From Podaxis mareebaensis (Eukaryota > Basidiomycota > Agaricomycetes > Agaricales > Agaricaceae): a stretch of DNA of 64,000 nt. How positions within the stretch are numbered: position 1 is the stretch's first letter; each line of letters starts with the position of its first letter. The stretch spans positions 1-64,000 of the forward strand of contig JAEUWP010000258.1 in NCBI GenBank assembly GCA_018524725.1, written 5' to 3'. This document shows positions 57,516 to 64,000 of this stretch, piece after piece. The translations under genes and the position numbers were made by a program. The notes under the pieces were generated by a model. That model was not told the origin of the DNA, made no database searches, and saw only the letters and a list, made by a program, of their open reading frames with translations.

Positions 57516-58554
57516 CTACCAACGTGGGGCATCATTGGAGCCATTTGCCGCTGCGCTATCATAGTCACGAGCGGCGCGTGAAGGGCTACTACCTCTTGGC
57601 GGGCTACGGGAGTAACTCCTACGACGGCGATACTCAGGCGAGTACCGGCGAGGTGGGCTTCGACGGTCGCGCCAGTCTCTGCTGTCCCTGCCGTAAGGAT
57701 CGCGATCACGGTCCCTGTCTCTGCGGTAATCCCGGTCGCGGTAGTCGCGGTCACGATCACGGTAGTCCCTGTAGTCACGATCGCGGTAGCTGTCGCGGTG
57801 ACTAGACTTTCTATGTCCCATATATTCTCCTGGAGTAGGTGCGTGTGGCCTATCGGTTACGGAGTAGTCAACTCGGATGCGGCGACCATTCAACTCCTAA
57901 AAGGAGGTTAGCTACTGCAAGCACATTTGACAAAATAGGCATACAATGCCGTTGAGCTCCTGAATGCAACGTGTTGCCTCTTCAACGGACGACATTTTAA
58001 TAAAACCAAAACCACGAGAACGATCAGACTAAATCCAGTCAGCAACTGGCAGCACAGCCTTGAGTGGAGAATTTCACTCACACGTTGGTCGTAAACGATT
58101 GTAACTTTCTCAACACGCCCGAAGCGACTGAATTCCTCGTCGAGGTCGCGCTCTACTGTGCGGATGCTCAGACCGAACACTCCAAGCACGCTCGAAGGAG
58201 GGGGCGCCTGCTGGGTTTCATAAGCACAACCTGGTCAACGGAAAAAATGATACATTAAAACTGACAACGGGAGCATGCGGAGGACGCCTAGGAGGAGGCG
58301 AACGTCTTCTGTAACTGGGGCTCCTGAAGCCCGATTTTTCGCCGTTGCTGCGAGTCTCGGGACTCCGGGAACGCGACCTGCCACGAGGAGCAGCTGAGTC
58401 GCGGTCGTTGGCAGCGGGAGCAGAGGGGGGCGCGTTGTACGCGTCCGAATAAGGATCCACAGTGGTCTGTGACGCCGGCTCCCCGTACTAGAGGAGTAAA
58501 TATTGAGTTGTAGCAGTGGGCTTGTCGTTATGCGTGCCAGCGAAAACTCACCAT
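57516..58554 (-). CDS. Tra2-like SR splicing factor (one RRM, RS and RD/RY repeats)
   Basis: Exon 1 is only the ATG (58552-58554), directly followed by GTGAGT; after the acceptor CTCTAG the protein reads [21 protein letters not shown] and an RS-rich part ([13 protein letters not shown]). A single RRM follows with RNP2 LGVFGLSI and RNP1 RGFGFIKM, then [25 protein letters not shown]. The C-terminus after [11 protein letters not shown] is a long run of RDRDYRD-type repeats and an RRSYSRSPP tail. The RS-RRM-RS layout and the [11 protein letters not shown] linker match Transformer-2 homologues, which bind exonic enhancers to regulate splicing. The gene is head-to-head with eL18. Confidence 0.9.
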
Positions 58555-58935
58555 GATGGTTCGACGCAAAGGAAGGTGTTTGCATATGTTTGTGACAGAG
58601 GCTCAATATTAACGTCACATATGGGCGCTAACAGCCCCTGCGCACGGACGCGGGCTCCAATGAACCTGAATGGTGGAGGCTAGGACTTTCTCAGAAGGAT
58701 GGCGCAGTTCGTTATTCACACGTCCTTATTGACGTTGGGTGACACAGGTTATTCGCAAGATTGCAGACGCATAGCTATCATGATAACAGATATATAGAGG
58801 TCGGGAGGAAAGGGAGGTTTTCGGAACTTGCCCGCATTTCCGTCGGAGCTTGAACCTTATTTCCAGACTGCACAGTTCATCAAGCCTCGGTGCAGGGGAT
58901 AACATACCCAAACACGAACTCCGGCAAGAACCAAG
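58555..58935. promoter_or_regulatory. Bidirectional promoter between Tra2-like and eL18 genes
   Basis: 381 bp lie between the two divergent ATGs. No TATA box stands out. Both genes begin with an exon whose only coding content is ATG, so the first introns on each side could carry transcriptional signals as well. Confidence 0.6.
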
Positions 58936-59722
58936 ATGGTGAGCTCATCGTCCTCGACGGCGTGCAGAATGCTGTTAACACGGTGGATAGGGTATTGACA
59001 TCGCCAGGCACCACGTCAAGAAGGGCCAACGTACGGCCCCCAAGAGCGAGGATCCCTACCTCCTCCTTCTCGTCAAGGTGTGTTAGAGATTTGAATAAAT
59101 GGTCGAACGCCTGGTTTTAATGCGTTGTTTCTGTTAGCTTTACCGCTTCCTGGCCCGCCGCACGGACTCCAAGTTTAACAAGGTCAATCTTGATCCCATG
59201 GGACGAAGAACATTCAGACTTAATATCTTATCTCCGAATTTCAATAGGTCATCCTACACCGCCTTTTCCTCTCCAAGGTCAACCGCCCTCCCCTCTCCCT
59301 TTCCCGCATCGTCACAGAGACCTCGAAAACCCCTGACCGTGACTCTAAAATCATCGTCCAAGTCGGCACTGTCACTGATGATATCCGTCTAACGGAGGTT
59401 CCCAAACTCTCCATTGCTGCCCTTCGATTCACCCGCGCGGCAAAGGAGCGCATTCTCAAAGCTGGTGGTGAGGCCATCACCCTTGACCAACTCGCTCTCC
59501 GGGCACCCACTGGTTCAAACACTGTTCTCCTGCGCGGTGTGAAGACTGCCCGTGAGGCAAACAAACACTTTGGTATGGGACCCCACAAGCACAAGAAGCC
59601 ATACACTATCTCCAAAGGCCGCAAGGTATTAATTTCGTCGCTTCACCGAATAACCACGCTTACCATCTACTTAGTTCGAGCAAGCTCGTGGTCGCCGCAA
59701 GTCCCGTGGTTTCAAGGTGTAA
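58936..59722 (+). CDS. RPL18: 60S ribosomal protein eL18 (L18)
   Basis: The coding part of exon 1 is ATG alone (58936-58938), followed by GTGAGC. Exon 2 (58991-59077) reads [29 protein letters not shown]; exon 3 starts at 59138 with [15 protein letters not shown]; after another intron come [79 protein letters not shown]; a last short exon gives [18 protein letters not shown] 59720-59722. The length of about 185 residues and every conserved block match eL18, a core protein of the large subunit. Starting translation in an ATG-only exon, with the rest after the intron, is common in fungal ribosomal protein genes. Confidence 0.96.
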
Positions 59723-60616
59723 ACAACCACACCCAAAAGTTATACTCACAGGAGGAGGTGCCGGAGCATGTCGATGGTTCTGGTGTATTTTGGTGGTGGT
59801 GCCGGGCCTATGCATATGGACCAGCTCCGTTCTTTGTAATATGCAGTATGACGCATCGAATCATGACTCTTCGCCGATACGCTCGCATCGTCTTACCCAC
59901 CATTCGTCGGCAGTGAAGCTGGTTTTTGAACCTAATGCAGTAACTTGAAGAATGAAATTATTCCCGTGTCAATTTCGATTCGTATGTCCATTTGCCCCCT
60001 CTCCAGACTGCCTAGCTCTACAGGAGTTTTCCTCCCTCGTTATACTGGTGCCCTAGGCCGAGCCCTATACCAGAGACTATTCCGTGCTCTGCAGTCAAGA
60101 GCAATTTTGTACGTTTTTTCGCTTTATTGTTCACGTATCTATAATACATGACGGACACCACAACCTACGACTAAGAGAGGGGTCGCCAGGGCCGCAATGT
60201 CCTTTATCTCCCCCGAGACCCAACGGACAGCACACCCAGGCGCTCGATAATGGTACGAATTTTAAGGTCGTTTCCTCATCCAGAGCCCTGCCACTGCCAT
60301 TCCAGGAGTACCTCAGGTTGTTACCTCTCAACGCCCATTCGATGTGTAGCGCGGCCGCTGCGAAGACCATATAGATACAACAGTCGCATTATCACTGGTA
60401 TTTGCTGGACACAAGATGTAGCAACAAAGTGGGCCATACTTGGTCGAAACCCACTGATGATTCAAATCGAGGGTCAAACAAGAAGACTCTTCGCGGGTAC
60501 CAGATTCTCCACCCGTGCAATCTCTTGAGAAAGTCGTGACGCCGGTGTTGTATTATCTCTGTCGCGCACGAGGCGAATGTCACAACAAATGAAGCAACGA
60601 ACGAAGAATGAAACTG
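59723..60616. other. Intergenic 894 bp, 3' ends converge
   Basis: 3' untranslated regions of eL18 and of the large membrane protein. Only chance frames are seen. Confidence 0.5.
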
Positions 60617-63317
60617 TCAAGGGATATACCGAAACCTCATACCCCCAACCTGCTTCTCAATATCCTCAATATCCATTCCCTTCTCGATTGGCAAATCGAT
60701 CAAGATATATCGTTTCCCCTCTCCCGTTTGTTTCTCACTCATCCCAACCAACTCTTCCGCTCGAAATGCAGCAAGCCAGGAATACAGCCCGAATCCTCGC
60801 CTCGGGATTCCGAGTGGTAATCGGGGAACAGATAGTGCTGCTGTTAATCCTAGGAGAAAGATAACGACGAGGGCAATGACCATCGCTAAAGGATCTATGG
60901 AAGCAAATGCGAGCACGAGGTCGGGGTATACGCGCACGACTAGGGATCCTGAGCCGATGAAATACGGGAGCATATTGCTTGCGTCCGAGGAGGCCTTAGT
61001 TGTCTCAAATGCTTCAGCCGAAAGAGAGGTGTAGCCATAAGCACCCTGGCCGTCGGTGTACGAGATTATCTGTTTTGAAAGAATTCAGTTGGCTGGGCGA
61101 GCAAGGACATCAGATGCAGCACGTACGTTGGGTGATGGCACATAAGCCGAATCTCTCCCATTGTCCTGGAGTTGTGCTTGAACGAAGATCTCGTTTTAAG
61201 GGGAATCTCCACAAACCTTGACCAGCTGGTTGATGCTATTTTCATGAGCGACGACATAGACCGACTCCATCCTCCTTGAGGTCAATTCCCTCCTAATATT
61301 TGGGTCACTGATAGAATGGCGCACCATCCGCTCTCGTTTCCCGTAGATGTTAGTATCCTTGGCTGTGTTCGCTTTGTCGACGATCCTGAGGGTAGTAAGT
61401 GCGCCGAGGGTTCCATTATACACGTCCACAACCCAAGGTTCGAACATTTCGATGCAAACCGCAGCGTCATATCCAATCCATGTGCTGTTGCCATCGGCAT
61501 CTGGTTTGTTATCCGAGAGAACGGGAAAGATGCCTTGAGGAGTGAAGGTCGTGTTAAGCCGAATCAGTACCATTTCAACGGACACGAAACCAGTGTCATC
61601 ATCGCCTGGCCGGAGAAAACCTCATGAGGTTATGAAATCGTGGGTTCTTTGCGAGACATACCCATATTATACAACGGGTGGCTCCAATACATAGAACTGA
61701 CGCCATTGTTCTCGAAATCGACTATTCGAGGATGCCATTTAATATTTTTGTTATATCACACACTCAATGCTCACCTGCTGTTAGCACCTTGGACTTATCA
61801 ACAACCGCAGGAACCTTGTCATCAGCCAGCGGAGGCAAGTTGTAATCCGTGGGGACCGGCTTGTTGAAGTAATCCAATAGGTCTGTGATCGTCTCTTGTT
61901 GAAGAAGAACTCGGGTTCGCCCTTCGTTGGGCATGTTCGGCAGACTAAGGGAGCCTGCTTGAACTATGCAATGGATAATAGATCAAGTATCACACTCACA
62001 TATTATTCACCGGATCCGGTACCTTGTTGCATTTAATTCTCACTCCCCACTTAGGTTGCCTAAGAGTTTGGACGTTACCCGTGTTCGCAGGAACCACAGT
62101 ATAGGAGGTACCTTATTATGTTTCCGGGTGAAATTCCCGTTTGCATGGAGATAGATGAATCATTTCTCTGTTTCTCGGCCGATGCAACAGACGATCGATG
62201 GAGGTCGAAGGTTCCAAAGCCAGACCCATCCTTTTGCAGTTGTAACCTTGTCGTTTCAGAGAAATAAACTGTGTCGGTGCGGCCATTGTTACTCCATGAC
62301 AGGTTCAAAACTGGAGGAAGGCCTCCATTGGTCGAGTACGGTGTTAAAGTCCAAGTGAATTGCGTGTTCTATAAAGAAGGGCGATCGAGGGTCAACATCC
62401 CGTTATTCCACCGAACCAGTGTTGCTATACCTGGAACGGAGCGTCGACTTCGTTGGCCTTCTTGATGTCATTGTCAGATACGTCCCCCTTGATGCTTGTC
62501 TCATAATAGCTCTCATGCTGATTCTATTGGGTCATCGGATTAGATATAACCTTCGAAAACACATACAGACGTTCTTACCTCAATTCCTGTGTTGATGTCA
62601 ACAATACGGCCGAAGAGGAAAGTAAGAAGACTAGATGCGACTACAAGGAACAGAAAGAAAATGACATGAAGCGCCCATGGACGTCGACTGAGCTCATCGG
62701 ATATTAGTACAGCTCTTGGCCGTGAGCATATATATATGAACCACGTACTCGTAAGACGCCCGATACTTGCGAGCAGTTCCGGGGAGCATGAACCTTTTCC
62801 ACAAGATCATACAACCTGCCCAAATACTTGCGGGGTCCTCAGCGTGAAGTGCCAAATCTTTCAGTTTTAGACCGGGGCTATCGTTATGGTTGGATTGGTG
62901 TATCACCGTCGCCCATACTAATTGCCCTCGTAAGCTCGAAGCGTTTCAATCGAGTAATTAAAACATACCAGCAGCCTCTAGGTGTGCCCTCGCCAGTCTT
63001 ACCAGAATCGATCCGAGGAATAGACCGGTAATTCCAGATCCAACGCCTACGATTAGACGAGTCCAGAACAAGCTCTTCCCATTTGCCAAAATCACGAAGG
63101 CCAGCAAGATCGGGTACGTGAGCAGACACAGGATTGCATACACCGCCAAGGTCTTCCATTTGGGTTCCTCATGCTGCTGCAGGATGTGATACCTGGCCCA
63201 TAGGCCAAGTGGTAATCCCCCCCTCGTCCTGCCATCTGTAGAAGGGTCTCTGAGATGCAAAAAACTATAGCCTGGGCCTCCAGAGGCTTTTGGTCGGTAT
63301 CCTGTACTTGAAGCCAT
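60617..63317 (-). CDS. Large multi-span membrane protein with ectodomain, unknown function
   Basis: Multi-exon gene. Start taken at MASSTGYRPKASGG (63315-63317); an in-frame Met at 63362 is also possible. Spans visible in order: TLAVYAILCLLTYPILLAFVIL, LIVGVGSGITGLFLGSIL, then after introns the segment LHVIFFLFLVVASSLLTFLFG. A long region probably outside the cell follows, with several N-glycosylation sequons (NLSWSNNG, NGTLGALTT, NTTFTPQG), then a last span MVIALVVIFLLGLTAAL and a cytosolic tail ending GGMRFRYIP at 60617. Two spans near the N-terminus, a third before a large soluble part and one at the end suggest a receptor- or sensor-like protein. I recognise no named domain. Confidence 0.68.
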
Positions 63318-64000
63318 ACTTCGTGGTGTGGTTTGATGGGCTAGACTCCGGTGTACTGGCACGTCAAAAGATTAAAAGGGTGCAGAAATGAAAAGAAATA
63401 AGATATATGAAGTCAGCGCCTCTTTCTGGCCGGGCAGAAAGATCGAATAGCAGTATGGGAGAAAGAATTGCGTGTTGATATGTAGTACAGCACTTCTAAT
63501 TCCTTCCTGTATGGGATAAACGTGATGTGGAGTGGGCGCTGAAGGTGATAGCCGGGGACAGAAGCAGGAGGCTGCAACACCAGAATCTTCTATGGAAGTT
63601 CTCACCCATTCAATGAGTAACATTCGAGTGCCTTGCACTCAGCTCGTTGTTACGGAGTAACCGTCGTCTACGTGAACTCCCTACATGATCGAAAACAACA
63701 GAAGTTTGTTAAGGGATGTCTGTCATAAGAATAATCGGGGAAAGAATTCCATGGTTGAACTTCCTGGTACTGAGCGTGCCCATGATCATCAATTGAATGA
63801 TGTGATTGGGACTGTGAGGGTGGTGGATGACCTATTAACGGTACATCATTCCACTGCCTGGTTACTGGAGAGATTTCTGTAACAGCATCAGCATTATACT
63901 GATTCTATTTGCACACGAGATACTAGGGAGGTTCCTGACGGATGGAAATATAAGCTCCTAAGAAACGAGACCCTCTCTAAGAGGCCATGACCCGCAACCG
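63318..64000. other. Upstream region of the membrane protein gene, to window end
   Basis: No gene is recognised. A plus-strand frame at 63685-63882 (65 codons) has no recognisable similarity and no intron signals supporting it. Confidence 0.5.

Noticed and set aside
57428..57805. Plus-strand Gly/Cys-rich 125-codon ORF
   Set aside because: Shadow of the RD/RY-repeat tail of the Tra2-like protein.

Overview
This is genomic DNA of a filamentous basidiomycete, most likely a mushroom-forming Agaricomycete. The evidence is short 45-60 nt GT-AG introns in almost every gene, families typical of that class (F-box/LRR proteins with LPxEVWxEIF boxes, DUF6533-type membrane proteins, HNH proteins with a long C-terminal tail, four-span MARVEL-like proteins, GH92 mannosidases) and a chromodomain-bearing Ty3/gypsy element. 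No tRNA, rRNA, CRISPR or prokaryotic feature is seen. Gene models are hand-read from splice signals and protein similarity; exon borders not stated are approximate.

Layout. (1) 1-7495: a decayed Ty3/gypsy chromovirus (tandem hairpin repeats, gag, protease, RT, RNase H, integrase, chromodomain, polypurine tract, 3' LTR). It is almost free of CpG and its stops are mostly TGA where Arg CGA is expected. It is interrupted at about 2540-3870 by a CpG-normal island with one intact antisense ORF. (2) 7497-15094: three minus-strand copies of one HNH-endonuclease-family gene, with mosaic differences and shuffled flanks, including a fragment of the nearby WD40 gene. (3) 15430-16579: a P5C-dehydrogenase pseudogene abutting a truncated F-box gene. 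(4) 16734-24760: ordinary single-copy genes (WDR89-like WD40 protein, small membrane protein, F-box protein, TTI2-like protein, calcineurin B). (5) 25608-41907: a duplicated block with two GH92 alpha-mannosidase genes about 12.5 kb apart, enclosing two diverged DUF6533-type genes and two regions I could not assign. (6) 43499-46819: two tandem MARVEL-like genes, the second with a premature TAG. (7) 47682-63317: housekeeping genes (NOP9, an F-box gene, a nucleostemin/GNL3 GTPase, a Tra2-like SR protein head-to-head with ribosomal protein eL18, and a large multi-span membrane protein).

Functionally, the right third is rich in ribosome biogenesis and RNA genes (NOP9, GNL3, eL18, Tra2-like), the middle in secreted and membrane accessory genes that duplicated locally, and the left third in a transposon plus a nuclease-family array. 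Nothing here is a demonstrable new pathway. The observations most worth testing are the antisense ORF island inside the CpG-depleted retroelement, and the HNH array with its mosaic exchange and captured host-gene fragment.
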